Assembly (NCBI GenBank): GCA_947593735.1 | Contig: CANQDT010000002.1 | Coordinates: forward strand, 1 to 64,000 | Direction: 5' to 3' | DNA length: 64,000 bases | Source of the DNA: an uncultured Lachnospiraceae bacterium | GTDB lineage: Bacteria; Bacillota; Clostridia; Lachnospirales; Lachnospiraceae | Shown: one piece after another, positions 41,763 through 52,834 of the stretch | Numbering within the stretch: the stretch's first letter is position 1 | How the letters are laid out: each line of letters begins with the position of its first letter | Translations under genes and position numbers: made by a program | The notes under the pieces: model-generated | What the model saw: the letters and a program-made list of their open reading frames with translations, nothing else | Database searches by the model: none | What the model was told of the DNA's origin: nothing

Positions 41763-43091
41763 ATGAGAAAGACAGAGAAACAGGGAAAAAGAACAGGCGT
41801 AGGGGCAGGAAAGTTTTGCTGCGGGGCAATCCTGCTCATTCTTTTCTGGCTCGCGGGCGCGGGATCCGCGCAGGCGGACGAGACAGGGACAGCGGTTGTC
41901 GACGGATGGCGGTATGAACTTCACGAGGACGGCACGGCAATGCTTGCTGAAATCGGTCAGGAAAGCGAAGTCATCATCCCGGAACGGATCCGGTATGAAA
42001 ACCGGTCCTACGAAGTGACGGAACTGAAAAAGGAGCTCTGCTTTGGAAATAAGAGAATAGAAAAAGTAGAATTTCCGGATTCGATCCTCCGATTGCCGAA
42101 TGACGCGTTTTACCAGTGCAGGAATCTGAGACAGGTGCGGTTTCCCGGAAAGTTAAAGCGGATCGGCGCAAGGTGCTTTTATCAGTGTTTCAGCCTGGAA
42201 GAGATCCTGCTCCCGGATTCGGTCGAAGAAGTGGGAAAGGATGCGTTCAATCTGTGCATTGACGTGCGGCGGCTTCACCTGTCGAGGGCGCTGCGTTCGA
42301 TCGGCGCAGAGGCGTTTCAGGGAAGTTCCTGGATCACGGAACTGGAACTGCCCGCGCGGCTTGAAACGATCGGCAACAACGCGTTTCGCTATTGTTTTAA
42401 CCTGAGCCGCTATTATGTGGAAAGCGGGTCTTTGTATTTTACGGCTGTGGACGGGGTCCTGTTTAACAGGGATCGGACGGAGCTGGTCGCGTATCCGGCA
42501 GGAAAGGAAGAGGAAGAATACCAGATTCCGAACGGCGTGCGCGTGATCAGCGACACAAGCATGGGATTTCAGGACAGCATTGAATCCAACGGCGTATTGA
42601 AACGGCTCTATGTACCCAATTCCGTCAATGAAATTTCGGATCGGGTTCTTTTTGGACAGTCCGTTGTCTTATATGGAAGAAACGGTTCTTACATTCACCG
42701 CTACGCGACAGAACACGGACTTTCCTTTACCGCGGTCTCCGTCGGTCATATCCCGATCGGAAGCGCGGCGTCGGCAGTTCCGCGGGAAGAACCGGAGGCA
42801 GAGCGCCAGCCGGACGGGGAAGCGGTTGCCCGGGACCGGGACGGCGAGGAAGAACCGGCGGTTCCGGCAAAAATTGTTTTGAAAAAGGGAAAGAAAAACA
42901 GAAAGAAGATCACGCCGGAGCATCTGGAAAAAGACGCGGCGGTCACGTTTCGGATCCGGAACAAAAAGATCGCGACGGTTTCCGGTAAAGGGATGATAAC
43001 GGGAAAGAAAAAGGGAAAAACGAAGCTGATCGTCCGCGTCCGGCAAAACGGCGAAAACTATCGGCTTGTCGTAAAGATTATTGTGAAGTGA
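41763..43091 (+). CDS. secreted BspA-type leucine-rich repeat protein with Ig-like tail
   Basis: 442 residues. Signal peptide (FCCGAILLILFWLAGAGSAQA). Residues about 45-330 are LRR_5 repeats with the BspA rhythm: IEKVEFPDSILRLPNDAFYQ, LRQVRFPGKLKRIGARCFYQ, LEEILLPDSVEEVGKDAF, ITELELPARLETIGNNAF. After an acidic linker (about 335-375) a lysine-rich Big_2-like domain (RIRNKKIATVSGKGMITGKK) ends the protein. BspA proteins mediate adhesion or remain wall-bound. GAAGGAG precedes the ATG; a TATAAT lies at 41715-41720. No sortase motif; the basic Ig domain may bind the wall. Confidence 0.87.
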   Translation: MRKTEKQGKRTGVGAGKFCCGAILLILFWLAGAGSAQADETGTAVVDGWRYELHEDGTAMLAEIGQESEVIIPERIRYENRSYEVTELKKELCFGNKRIEKVEFPDSILRLPNDAFYQCRNLRQVRFPGKLKRIGARCFYQCFSLEEILLPDSVEEVGKDAFNLCIDVRRLHLSRALRSIGAEAFQGSSWITELELPARLETIGNNAFRYCFNLSRYYVESGSLYFTAVDGVLFNRDRTELVAYPAGKEEEEYQIPNGVRVISDTSMGFQDSIESNGVLKRLYVPNSVNEISDRVLFGQSVVLYGRNGSYIHRYATEHGLSFTAVSVGHIPIGSAASAVPREEPEAERQPDGEAVARDRDGEEEPAVPAKIVLKKGKKNRKKITPEHLEKDAAVTFRIRNKKIATVSGKGMITGKKKGKTKLIVRVRQNGENYRLVVKIIVK

Positions 43092-43448
43092 GAAAGCCGA
43101 TTTAATCTGCGGGGAGCCTCTCCTTTATTAGCGATTTTTTCTATTTCAACAATTTAATTTACAAAATTTGTAAATTGAAATTGTTATGGAAAAATGATAT
43201 GAAAATTATAAGAGATTTAATTTTAAATTATCCTTTATTATATGGAGATATTTTCCTATTTCACGATTATTCAAATAATATAGAAAATGTTAATAATATG
43301 GAATAAATATGTGCTATTTTGAATGAAATCGGAGAAAATTTGAGATATATTATGGATAAGTAATTATGTAATTATGTGGGAGTCGAATATTCCTATATTG
43401 GCATATCTTGTAGAAACACAGATTTTTATGGAACGGAGGAAAGAAAGA
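43092..43448. other. AT-rich intergenic region with a long inverted repeat
   Basis: No gene. AACAATTTAATTTACAAA pairs with TTTGTAAATTGAAATTGTT across 43148-43185 with one extra base. The rest is strikingly AT-rich (ATATGG, AATAATATAG, TATATTATGG) and marks the drop in GC content that continues to the right edge. It probably holds the promoter of the downstream surface-protein genes, but no hexamer pair is convincing. GGAGG before 43449 is the ribosome binding site. Confidence 0.55.
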
Positions 43449-46280
43449 ATGAAAGCGATGAAAAGGGGATTCGCGCTGGTTGTAGCAGCTACGGTTTTGG
43501 TCAATGGAGTTCCTGTGCTTGCCGAAGCAAAACCAGCAGTAGTGCAGAAGAAAGTTGTGTTGTATTTGAATGGGACCGAGACGGAAAAAAAGGTGACATT
43601 GCAGACAAAAAACAGCAAGGGCTATAAAGTAAGTTTTAAGAGCAGCAAGCCCGCAATTGCCACTGTTACAGCGAAGGGAGTCGTAAAAGCGAAAAAAACC
43701 GGCGAGATGGTTGTCACAGTGAAATTCGAAAGGGAAAAGACAATTATATCGAAAAAGGTAAAAGTAGAAGTTAAGAAAAAAGCAGTTGCCTCAATATCAG
43801 AGGGAAAGCTGTCCGTTGTCCAGACAGGTAATAAAACCATTCAGCTTGACAGTACCGTTCCGTTTGATGAAGAGAATCCGATTGTTGTCTCCAAAGGAAG
43901 CAATACGTTAAATGCAGCTATTTTGTATTCGGAAGACAGAAGTTCAGCAACTATTACATTGCCGATGTCTATTCGGAAGGGCGAGTATCAGGTGACTGTC
44001 GGAGAACAGACCGCTCTGCTGAACGGAGAAGTAGCAGTTGCAACGAAGATTGAGATTGACAACAGGTTTAAACTTAATGCAGCAGCGCTGTCTGATTATG
44101 TAACGGGCGGTTATATCAAATATCGTGTTTTCGATCAGTTTGGAGGAGATTTGACGAAAGAAACTCATGTTTCCGTATACTCCAGTATGGGAACACCCTC
44201 TATTGACCCAAGAAGCGGACTTATCAGTATTATGGACGGGACAATAGGGGAAGGGAACTCTATATTCCGTCATTACCAGTTGGGGAACAAAGTTAACGTC
44301 ACTGTGAGAACAGATGAAGGCATAAGCTGTACGCAGGATTGTGTTATGAGTGATATGTCAGTGGCAACAGAGATGTCGGTGGCGGAGGTATATAATCCGG
44401 AAGGAATGATCCTGACAGATGCTTTCAATGGAATAGATGAATTTTATGTATTATTAAATGTAAAAGACCAGTATGGAGAGGTATATACAGATGCAAATGA
44501 TCCCTTCACGCAAAAGATATTGAATACATTGGATGTTACATTCTTTCCTAATAATACAAATCTGGTTATGGATGACAATAACAAGACCGATATGGATTAT
44601 AAACACAGCGTCTTTGTTACCGTAAATAAGGAGGGTCAGGATTACATCGCATTGAAACTGGGAGTGGAATCCGATACAAAAGCAAAAGTGGGAACAGCCA
44701 GTCTTCGTTTATTCGGATGCTGCTCGTATAAGATGAACACAGAAGATATTACAGTTGCTTATGGAACAACCGTAGATAAATTCAGCGCAGAACCAGTTGA
44801 TGAAGTCGTTCTGGGGGAAGATGCAGAATTTGATTATGAAGCTTTGGATGCCTATGGACAACCGGTAACGGAACTGGCTTCCCTGAAAGAATTATTGAGA
44901 AATGACGACAGAAGTCTCACTGATTTTGGAAAAGATTTCAAGTTCGTAAAAGAGGGGGAAAGCATAAAGCTTTATCGAAGAAGTGATGCTATTAATCAGA
45001 ATCAGGTTGGCTTTGCTCATACAATGGTAATAACCAAAACACACCAGGCATGTTCCATTACTTATAATCTGATGGCAAAAGCAAGACCTACCTATGTAAC
45101 AGGTTACCATGGAAAGGTCATGAATACCCTGAGCAACACATCTGTTGTTTTTGAAACCAGATATTTCGATTTTGCCGATCAGTATGGACGAACCATGAAT
45201 ATTGATGATGTATATACCTATGTGAACCAGTTCAGACTGAAAGTTGAAGGAAGTAACGAGGATTATTCCATACCGGGAGATGGTACGCTGATGCTAGCTT
45301 CAAACGGTACCAGAACGGTAACCCCGACTTTTACTACGGGCTCCAGACCATTGATTTTTAAACTGGTATCTTCAACCGGAGTGGATATTACAGATGGAGT
45401 ATACAAAGAGTATGAGAATAACAGGCAGTTTGATGTACTCAACAAGACTTATTCAGAGAGCAGCGCTTATCGCACAAATATGTCTGTTTTGAAATTCAGT
45501 TCTTTTAAAAATTTTGAACTTGAAACGATACCGTTATTATATGCCGGTTCAGAAGAAGGAAATGTATATGCATTTGATTTGAAGCTTTATGGGATTTATC
45601 AGGGCAAGAGAATAGAAATTCCAAATGATCCGGAGTATTATAGTGTGGTTTTGCCGACGGCTGCCGATTTAGAATATGATGATGGTAATCAGAAACCGGG
45701 TCTTGCTTATGCGGAGGGAACCGGGAAATTATATTCTACTTTTGAATATGGACAAGGAGAAACAGGGAAAGATGATTTCTACATGGGTACAGATCAGGTA
45801 AAAGAACTGGAAAGAACCATTGAAATAGTAATTGGCGGCCAGAATACCCAGGTGATCAGGCAGACAGTGAAAATATCCAAGGAAGCGCCCAAAGTTGTGG
45901 GAATCACCTTGCGTTATCCGATTGATTATACACCTGATACAAGTAAGAGAGGACGTATTATTGACGGGCAATTCAAAATATCTTCGTCCGTATTGAATTC
46001 GGATCCGTCCATGATGTTCCGAAATTGTATGGACGTTACGGATCAATACGGTGCAAGTACTACAGGAGATAAGCAGACAGAACTGGATGTTACCAGCCTC
46101 ACTCCTCGATTTTTTGTCAATGATATTGAAGTGGAGCAGGGGGTGAAATCATCGAGGATTGTGAAACATAATGGGACGATAACGCCGGAGTTTACTGGTT
46201 TTCAGGCAGGAGACACCTTTACTCTTACTTATTCCTTTGGCACCGGCACACAAGCTGCAATGGAAATTGTTGTCTATTAA
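43449..46280 (+). CDS. very large secreted Ig-repeat surface protein
   Basis: 943 residues. Signal peptide MKAMKRGFALVVAATVLVNG ending near VLAEA. Residues about 30-110 are a Big_2 Ig-like domain (VSFKSSKPAIATVTAKGVVK). The body contains repeated beta-sandwich units each marked by a D-Q-Y-G-like turn: VFDQFGGDLT, VKDQYGEVYT, LDAYGQPVTE, FADQYGRTMN, VTDQYGAST. This D-Q-Y-G pattern is typical of S-layer-like and invasin-type Ig repeats, so I infer an extended surface scaffold. No catalytic motif. GGAGGAAAG precedes the ATG. First gene of the polysaccharide locus; 14 bases before the lyase gene. Confidence 0.7.
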   Translation: MKAMKRGFALVVAATVLVNGVPVLAEAKPAVVQKKVVLYLNGTETEKKVTLQTKNSKGYKVSFKSSKPAIATVTAKGVVKAKKTGEMVVTVKFEREKTIISKKVKVEVKKKAVASISEGKLSVVQTGNKTIQLDSTVPFDEENPIVVSKGSNTLNAAILYSEDRSSATITLPMSIRKGEYQVTVGEQTALLNGEVAVATKIEIDNRFKLNAAALSDYVTGGYIKYRVFDQFGGDLTKETHVSVYSSMGTPSIDPRSGLISIMDGTIGEGNSIFRHYQLGNKVNVTVRTDEGISCTQDCVMSDMSVATEMSVAEVYNPEGMILTDAFNGIDEFYVLLNVKDQYGEVYTDANDPFTQKILNTLDVTFFPNNTNLVMDDNNKTDMDYKHSVFVTVNKEGQDYIALKLGVESDTKAKVGTASLRLFGCCSYKMNTEDITVAYGTTVDKFSAEPVDEVVLGEDAEFDYEALDAYGQPVTELASLKELLRNDDRSLTDFGKDFKFVKEGESIKLYRRSDAINQNQVGFAHTMVITKTHQACSITYNLMAKARPTYVTGYHGKVMNTLSNTSVVFETRYFDFADQYGRTMNIDDVYTYVNQFRLKVEGSNEDYSIPGDGTLMLASNGTRTVTPTFTTGSRPLIFKLVSSTGVDITDGVYKEYENNRQFDVLNKTYSESSAYRTNMSVLKFSSFKNFELETIPLLYAGSEEGNVYAFDLKLYGIYQGKRIEIPNDPEYYSVVLPTAADLEYDDGNQKPGLAYAEGTGKLYSTFEYGQGETGKDDFYMGTDQVKELERTIEIVIGGQNTQVIRQTVKISKEAPKVVGITLRYPIDYTPDTSKRGRIIDGQFKISSSVLNSDPSMMFRNCMDVTDQYGASTTGDKQTELDVTSLTPRFFVNDIEVEQGVKSSRIVKHNGTITPEFTGFQAGDTFTLTYSFGTGTQAAMEIVVY

Positions 46281-46294
46281 GGAGAGAGCGAATT

Positions 46295-49200
46295 ATGAGA
46301 AAAACAGGAAGAAAGATCATAGGTCTTTTGCTTGTAGCGTGTATGACGGGAAGCAGCTTTTTTGGCATTGGAACCCAGTCTGTGACTGATGTGGTACAAG
46401 CGGCCACAGACAGTGAAATAAATATTCAGATCAAACCGGATGCAGAGACATTTGTCAATGGCGGATCTGTAGATTTTAATGGAAACAATGAAAGCCAGAT
46501 CCTGATTGGAAGAAAACGATATTTCTTCTCCCGGTATGACCTGGGCAAGGTAAAAGAACAGATTCAGAACAACAGCATGATCGTGGCAAAGATGGAACTG
46601 GTATCAACGATTACCGGAACTACTACCAATGTGGCTACCGTCCATATTATGACGGATCACAGTTGGGCAGACGGCGACCTGTCACAGCTTACCTATCGGA
46701 ATATGGAAGGCAAGTGGAAAGACGAAGTCATTGTTGCCGAGCAAGGAGCGGGCACTGGATGTGAGCTCCGCATGGACGTAACAGGGAGTTATGAAGAGTT
46801 AGGGTTTGATACTTCTTATCCTAATAAGCTTTCTTATGCTGTTACTGCAAGCGGCAGTGACGGATATGATAAATCTCTTCTGGATGAGGAGGGTATGTCG
46901 CTTGTCTGGGATTCTACATATCTTGATGTAACTCTGATCCCAAACACGGAGGCAAATATCGCGGAGAAAAACATGAATTCCCTGAAACGTGCATCTGCCA
47001 TGCTTGCGCAATTATATAACGGGAGAGTTCTCTATGAAGATATAGAATTGCCGACATCCACATATGGAGTTGATACTATTGAATGGAAATCTACCAATTC
47101 AGAATACATTACAGACGACGGACATGTGACAAGACCTGATGTGGATGCCATTGATGATGCATATGTAACTATGATCGCCACATTCAGAAAGAATGATCAG
47201 CTGCTTAAAAAAGAAGTTCGTTTCATTGTTGCACAGATGATGCCCTATATTTATCCTACAAAGGATGGTTATGTATTTAACGGAAATGCCAGCGGAATGA
47301 CGCAGGATGATACAATGGATCATATCGGCAACCCAAACAATGGATTAGGAACCAACTATCAGGAAATCGCAGCTGGTCGTAACAGAATCGGTATCATAGA
47401 AATACCGTTGGATGATATTGATCCTACCGCGTCGAATGTGGTCATGCACTATACAGGTTTTGGGGGCAATGAAATTACTGCAAACATTTATGTTGCCGAA
47501 AAAAGAGATCCCAGCAAGGATGAAGATCTAGGACAGGAAACAGGGGAAACGATTTTTAATGAAGTGAACTACAGGTGGAAAGAAAATAAGACCGGAACTA
47601 CCATTACCATGCACAAGAAAGACGTCGCTGGTACCGTTGATCTGACCGATGTCCTGATAAAAGAAAAGCGAAGCGGAAAAGATAAGGCTATTTTGATCAT
47701 TTATCTTACCAGTGAGGATGCAGGGTCCATTTGTTCGAGCCGTGGTGACGGAAGGAAAGCCCCATACATTATATGTGAGAATTTGCCGGTAGAAAACCGT
47801 TTTGAAAAGGTTGCTTCCGATCTCAAATACTTGGATGGAATGACATCTTTTGAGGATTTTGAATTGCCGGTTTCTTATGGAAACGGAATTGACGTTGAAT
47901 GGAGCAGCGGCAACAATGATGTACTTGAAGTTATTCAGGATGAGGATAAGGCAATTGTCAGAGTACATCGGCCGGGCAAGGATTCTCTACAGGACGCGAT
48001 GGTGCTTTTGAGCGCCAAAATGATTTACCGATACGATACATCGCAAACAATGATTAAGGATTTCATTGTGAATATTCCGAAAGAGCAGGAATATGGCGCA
48101 GACCAGAGACAGTCTCTTCATAACCTGATTCAGTATGGACGTAAAACACTGCAGAAGGAAACCAATGTTAAGCCACAGAATAGCCGTATAAAACCGACAG
48201 TGGACGAAAACGGCGTAGCCGTAGAGGCTGGAGATCTGGGTGTTCTGTCCAAGGAGGCAGGAGACGCTTTCAGCAAAGTATTAGACGAAGCAGATGCAGA
48301 GACAGAGGAAACAAAATACTTCTCTCAGATGCAAAGAATTATACGATATGGCTATGAGTTTATGAATTCCGGACTTTGGGACAACGGAATTTATAAAACG
48401 AAATACAAGAATTACCAGTTGTATTACAATGAGGGAAATGAACTTTGGTACTCCGAGTGGAGATCTATGCTGAGAGCATATCTGTGGAAAGCAAATGCCG
48501 CGCTGCTGGTTGAGCCGGAAATGTATCCTCAGAGCGCAAAGGATGCCTTACAGGTACAGATTGATCGGGCTGAGAAGGCTCTGGCAGGCGAATTGCATTA
48601 CGGTTATAACATGAACCGTGCATTCAACAAAGCATTCGATGATGAAATATTGAGGACTACATTGACTGCATATGTGCGGATCAATCGGTTCAATCGGGAG
48701 CAGTGGGGTCTTTATGATGCTACAGAGTGGTACCGTGACCAGAATATACTGATGGATGCATTTTATTCTGAACGTGCGGAGAGCGTTTACGAAGGTACCG
48801 TTCAGAGAAACTCCTGGAGAACAGATAAGCAGCTGTTGACGGACAATAACTCCTTTGCCTTTATTCAGGGCGATTTGTCAAAGAGAAAATCAGATGATAT
48901 CTATTCCGCGGCATTTGAAGCATACGGTACCGGTGATCAGGGCGCGTTTGAGGAAATGAACGATGTGCCGGACTATTCCTTTGAACAGATCGGCGCATTT
49001 GTAACAGAAGTATCTCAGGACTGTGCGCTCAATAATATTGTTGCAATTGATGATGTTGAGAAAAACAAAAAGAGTATCAAGATTGACTTTAAACCGCCCA
49101 ATGGCGGAAACAATACCATCAATATTACCGATACGGTACTGCAGAGAATTGAGGATGGCAAAGATTTAGTGACACTGGAATTTCAGTCAAGAGATTTGAC

Positions 49201-52200
49201 GAAAGTGATTGATAAGCGTTCTGGATATAAGAGACGGAACGATAATCTGCCGCCTATCCGACTGACGTATCGTATGGTCAGCACCCAGCAGTTCAAAGAT
49301 AAGTATGAGGATTTTCTTGGCAAGGAAAAGAACTGGCTGACAGATGCGAAAGGATATCGTGGTGATATCAGCAATGCGGAGCCGGGCGAGTATGCCCAGG
49401 ATAAGCTGGATGCTGCGAATGGGGCTCTGGCAGAACTGGAGCAGAGTTATGCTGATAATTTTGCTTTTGGTAATTATGAGGAAATCGGCAAAGCAATGGT
49501 CAAACTAGATGATGCTATCATTGCTATGCGAGATTCCGTTGCTTTGTCCACTGAAATCGATCCGGAGTCAAATCTTTTCTTTAATCAGGAAGAATGGGCG
49601 GAGATCGAGCAGAGGATTAAAAATGATACAGATTTAAAAAGCTTTTACGAGGCAAATAAAAAAATTGCTGACCAGTCTCCATCATTGGAAGCATACAAAG
49701 AACTCTATCAGGATCTTGGGGACACCTCTCTTGAAGGGATTAAAGCAAGAGATGAAAAGTACCGCATTTGGGCTGGAAAAAGTAACTTGGGATTAACGGC
49801 GCCGAAAGGTACAAAGCAGGCATATATGACCATTGAACTGCCTTCTATGGAAAACGATGAAGATTCCGATGGATACGCCGGACACGTATGGGTTGATGAT
49901 ATCACGTTATCACCAAGTACAGTAACGGAAAAAATAACGGTAGTAAACAACAATTTTGAGCGAGGAACCGGAATTCATGTTAATGGATGGACATTTTCAG
50001 GAAAAGGAAATGCCATTGGGAGATGGGAAGTAAATAACGCCAATCTGGCATCGAATGGAAGATGTTCCATCTACATGGAAAATCCGGACTCAAAGAGCAG
50101 CGGCGTCTGGATCTCTGACCCATTTGATATGCCGGCAGACTCCTATAGTATGTCTGTGAATGTAAAGCAGCATGCAAAAATGATCAATGGAGTGATTTTC
50201 ACCATGCATTATTTGAATGCCGATGGCGAGGAGATCGGTACTCCGAACAGTCATACGATAAACGATGTGGGTAATGTAAAGTTGATGAACGGAATCAGTT
50301 GTTATTCTTATAACACTTTGTATCAGGCGTGTACAATTGCCTATCTGGTTTCAAAAGATAAGATGTATGCCGAAAAGGCAAAATATGCGATGTTCCATTA
50401 TTTAGCAGAGAGCTGCCAGGGATTCCGTGGATGGACGATTATGCATGCGAGACCAGCATATGGAGATGTATACGGAGCTGTCCAGATCGGACGAAGCCTC
50501 AATACCATGGGAAGCTGCATTCCTATTATTAGGCAGGCGGGTGTTTTGTCAGAAGCAGATGAGGCAGAACTTATCCGCCTAGGGCAGATGCATATTGACG
50601 GCTGCAGTGAGGTTCGTGATCTGAATCTGCTGACTCCAAGAGAGGCCGCCGATAATACAAGCAACTGGGAATTTGATATGGTTCATGGATCTGCGATGTT
50701 TGCTATGGCATTCAGTCAGCATAAAGATATGAAATTGGCAAAGAGATATATTTTTAATGGAACTCATTTCATTAAAGGACAGCTGCTTGAAAATATGCGG
50801 GACGGCGTATGGCCGGAGTCTATTCGTTATCACGGAGCATTTTTAGGGAAGATGGCTATTTATGCCAAAGTATGTAAAGTGGTTATGAATAAAGACTTCT
50901 GGACGGATCCGGAGTTTTCTCTGACGGATAGCTTCAAATATTATGTGATGGTGCAGACGCCGCCATATGCAAAGGGGAATGTTGCAACGCCGCCGTTTGG
51001 AGACCATACATTAACCAGCGGTTCAGAAATGAGCTGGCTTGGATATTATTGGGATACCGTCTATGATTATGATAAAGAGCTAGGTACACAAATGTATGAA
51101 ACCTGGGTACGGGCGGGACGTCCATCAATTGAAACCGCAGCGGAAGATAATTTGTTCCAGAACTTCTTCGGACGCGGGGAATTTCCGGGAGGAGCCAAAG
51201 CCTATGAAGGTTCTTTGAACCTGAAATCCAATGATTTTGCGAAGAAATTTGGACTGTTTGTTTTCCGCAGCAACTTTGGTGATAAGGAAAAGGAGAGTTA
51301 CCTTGCGACGGTAATGAATCCGAAGGAAATCGGGCACGGTCATCCGGATCAGACTTCCTTTATCATGTACGCTGATTCTGTTCCATTAGTAATTGATCTT
51401 GGCATTGGAAATTACTGGGCAGCAAACAAGAACCTGGTGCGTTCCAGTGGTTCACATTCCATGGTTTCGTATAAAAACGGTGCGGACAGTGTTCGCGACA
51501 GCCTTGGAACCACGGAATTGAAGAGCTGGTATACATCTGATAAGATGGATATGATTGAAGGATCGACAGGGAGCAGTATTAAGACGGATGGGGCGATTAC
51601 CAGAACTTTAAATTTTATTAAAGACGGGTTTGAAGCGTATGTGATCTGGGATCGGGTTACTGGCGCAACTATGGGGACGAGATGGTCGCTGCCGTTATTG
51701 ACAGAGACTGCGCTTCCGAAAACAATGGATGGGAATAAAATAAGAGCGGATGGATTCGGAGATATCAACCTTGATATTATAATGCTGGAGGGAAATACGG
51801 ATACTTATCAAGTACAGTCGATCATTCCGGAGGGCGAATATCCGAATCGTCAGGGATATTCAAGACCTATCTCTGACATTATCCATATTGACAACGATTT
51901 GAATGATAACTATCTGACCGTACTGTTCCCTCAGAACAGCAGACGTGGAACATTGCATACGCAAGAGATTGATTTGCCAACGAAAAACGAGAGATTAAAA
52001 GTATACAAATTGACACACAGTGGCGGAACTTCGGTCTATGTCATTACAAATGACAGCAAGGTTGCCGAGACGGTGACGCTTGGTACTGACGTACAGAATC
52101 TCAGTGAGATCAATGGCAGCATCTACAAAGGAGGAGTCGTTACCGTGCCCGGTAATTCCATGATGCTTCTGACAACCAATGTCGCTGTTGAAAATGGGAA

Positions 52201-52822
52201 CGGCAATGGAAACGAGCCTGGCGAAAGTGCCAGCCAAGGCAGTGGCGGCGGTGGAGGGTCCATGATGATTGCGCCTCCGGCAGATTCCGGCAATGATAGT
52301 TCTGACAGTTCCACTGGAAACGAATCGAATGGCAGCAGTACCAACGGAAGCCAGTTTGTGGCAAAAGAGAAAACCAACAGACTCACATTAAAAGGAAAGA
52401 TCAAATTCAAGATTGAAAACAGCGAATTGGCAGACAGCATTACTTATACATCCGGTAATATGAAGGTGGCGAAAGTCAGCAAAGACGGATATATAACTGG
52501 AAAGAAGAAAGGAAAAGCGGTCATTACCGCCGTCTTGTCCCGCAATGGAGAGACAACGTCGGTATCCACAACTGTTGTTGTAAACAAACCGGTAATGACA
52601 AAAACATTAACGGTAAGGAAAAGAGCGACAAAGAGAATAAAAGCCCGTTATATAACCGGGGCAGATAAAATCACATATAAGTCTTCCGACAAAAATATTG
52701 TCAGAGTTTCCTCTAAAGGAAGAAAAGTAAGGGGAATCGAGAAAGGCGAAGCCGTAATTACAGTAACGGTAAAAGCCGGTAAGTTGAAAACAGTCAGAAA
52801 AGTAAAAGTGACAGTGAAGTAG
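46295..52822 (+). CDS. giant secreted heparinase II/III-type polysaccharide lyase
   Basis: 2175 residues. Signal peptide to about 37 (VQAAT). About 42-190 and 330-500: two DNRLRE-like beta domains (FVNGGSVDFNGNNESQILIG; DGYVFNGNASG). About 225-320 and 505-600: Ig-like (YITDDGHVTRPD; GIDVEWSSGNNDVLEV). About 1190-1310: carbohydrate-binding-like sandwich. Then an alpha/alpha toroid (SYNTLYQACTIAYLVSKDKM; NWEFDMVHGSAMFAMAFSQH) and the heparinase beta domain with GHGHPDQTSFIMYADSVPLV near 1680. After a Gly/Ser/Asn linker two lysine-rich Ig domains (about 2030-2175) end it. Predicted to cleave an acidic polysaccharide outside the cell; exact PL family unknown. GGAGAG precedes the ATG. Confidence 0.82.
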   Translation: MRKTGRKIIGLLLVACMTGSSFFGIGTQSVTDVVQAATDSEINIQIKPDAETFVNGGSVDFNGNNESQILIGRKRYFFSRYDLGKVKEQIQNNSMIVAKMELVSTITGTTTNVATVHIMTDHSWADGDLSQLTYRNMEGKWKDEVIVAEQGAGTGCELRMDVTGSYEELGFDTSYPNKLSYAVTASGSDGYDKSLLDEEGMSLVWDSTYLDVTLIPNTEANIAEKNMNSLKRASAMLAQLYNGRVLYEDIELPTSTYGVDTIEWKSTNSEYITDDGHVTRPDVDAIDDAYVTMIATFRKNDQLLKKEVRFIVAQMMPYIYPTKDGYVFNGNASGMTQDDTMDHIGNPNNGLGTNYQEIAAGRNRIGIIEIPLDDIDPTASNVVMHYTGFGGNEITANIYVAEKRDPSKDEDLGQETGETIFNEVNYRWKENKTGTTITMHKKDVAGTVDLTDVLIKEKRSGKDKAILIIYLTSEDAGSICSSRGDGRKAPYIICENLPVENRFEKVASDLKYLDGMTSFEDFELPVSYGNGIDVEWSSGNNDVLEVIQDEDKAIVRVHRPGKDSLQDAMVLLSAKMIYRYDTSQTMIKDFIVNIPKEQEYGADQRQSLHNLIQYGRKTLQKETNVKPQNSRIKPTVDENGVAVEAGDLGVLSKEAGDAFSKVLDEADAETEETKYFSQMQRIIRYGYEFMNSGLWDNGIYKTKYKNYQLYYNEGNELWYSEWRSMLRAYLWKANAALLVEPEMYPQSAKDALQVQIDRAEKALAGELHYGYNMNRAFNKAFDDEILRTTLTAYVRINRFNREQWGLYDATEWYRDQNILMDAFYSERAESVYEGTVQRNSWRTDKQLLTDNNSFAFIQGDLSKRKSDDIYSAAFEAYGTGDQGAFEEMNDVPDYSFEQIGAFVTEVSQDCALNNIVAIDDVEKNKKSIKIDFKPPNGGNNTINITDTVLQRIEDGKDLVTLEFQSRDLTKVIDKRSGYKRRNDNLPPIRLTYRMVSTQQFKDKYEDFLGKEKNWLTDAKGYRGDISNAEPGEYAQDKLDAANGALAELEQSYADNFAFGNYEEIGKAMVKLDDAIIAMRDSVALSTEIDPESNLFFNQEEWAEIEQRIKNDTDLKSFYEANKKIADQSPSLEAYKELYQDLGDTSLEGIKARDEKYRIWAGKSNLGLTAPKGTKQAYMTIELPSMENDEDSDGYAGHVWVDDITLSPSTVTEKITVVNNNFERGTGIHVNGWTFSGKGNAIGRWEVNNANLASNGRCSIYMENPDSKSSGVWISDPFDMPADSYSMSVNVKQHAKMINGVIFTMHYLNADGEEIGTPNSHTINDVGNVKLMNGISCYSYNTLYQACTIAYLVSKDKMYAEKAKYAMFHYLAESCQGFRGWTIMHARPAYGDVYGAVQIGRSLNTMGSCIPIIRQAGVLSEADEAELIRLGQMHIDGCSEVRDLNLLTPREAADNTSNWEFDMVHGSAMFAMAFSQHKDMKLAKRYIFNGTHFIKGQLLENMRDGVWPESIRYHGAFLGKMAIYAKVCKVVMNKDFWTDPEFSLTDSFKYYVMVQTPPYAKGNVATPPFGDHTLTSGSEMSWLGYYWDTVYDYDKELGTQMYETWVRAGRPSIETAAEDNLFQNFFGRGEFPGGAKAYEGSLNLKSNDFAKKFGLFVFRSNFGDKEKESYLATVMNPKEIGHGHPDQTSFIMYADSVPLVIDLGIGNYWAANKNLVRSSGSHSMVSYKNGADSVRDSLGTTELKSWYTSDKMDMIEGSTGSSIKTDGAITRTLNFIKDGFEAYVIWDRVTGATMGTRWSLPLLTETALPKTMDGNKIRADGFGDINLDIIMLEGNTDTYQVQSIIPEGEYPNRQGYSRPISDIIHIDNDLNDNYLTVLFPQNSRRGTLHTQEIDLPTKNERLKVYKLTHSGGTSVYVITNDSKVAETVTLGTDVQNLSEINGSIYKGGVVTVPGNSMMLLTTNVAVENGNGNGNEPGESASQGSGGGGGSMMIAPPADSGNDSSDSSTGNESNGSSTNGSQFVAKEKTNRLTLKGKIKFKIENSELADSITYTSGNMKVAKVSKDGYITGKKKGKAVITAVLSRNGETTSVSTTVVVNKPVMTKTLTVRKRATKRIKARYITGADKITYKSSDKNIVRVSSKGRKVRGIEKGEAVITVTVKAGKLKTVRKVKVTVK

Positions 52823-52834
52823 AGGAGGACAAAA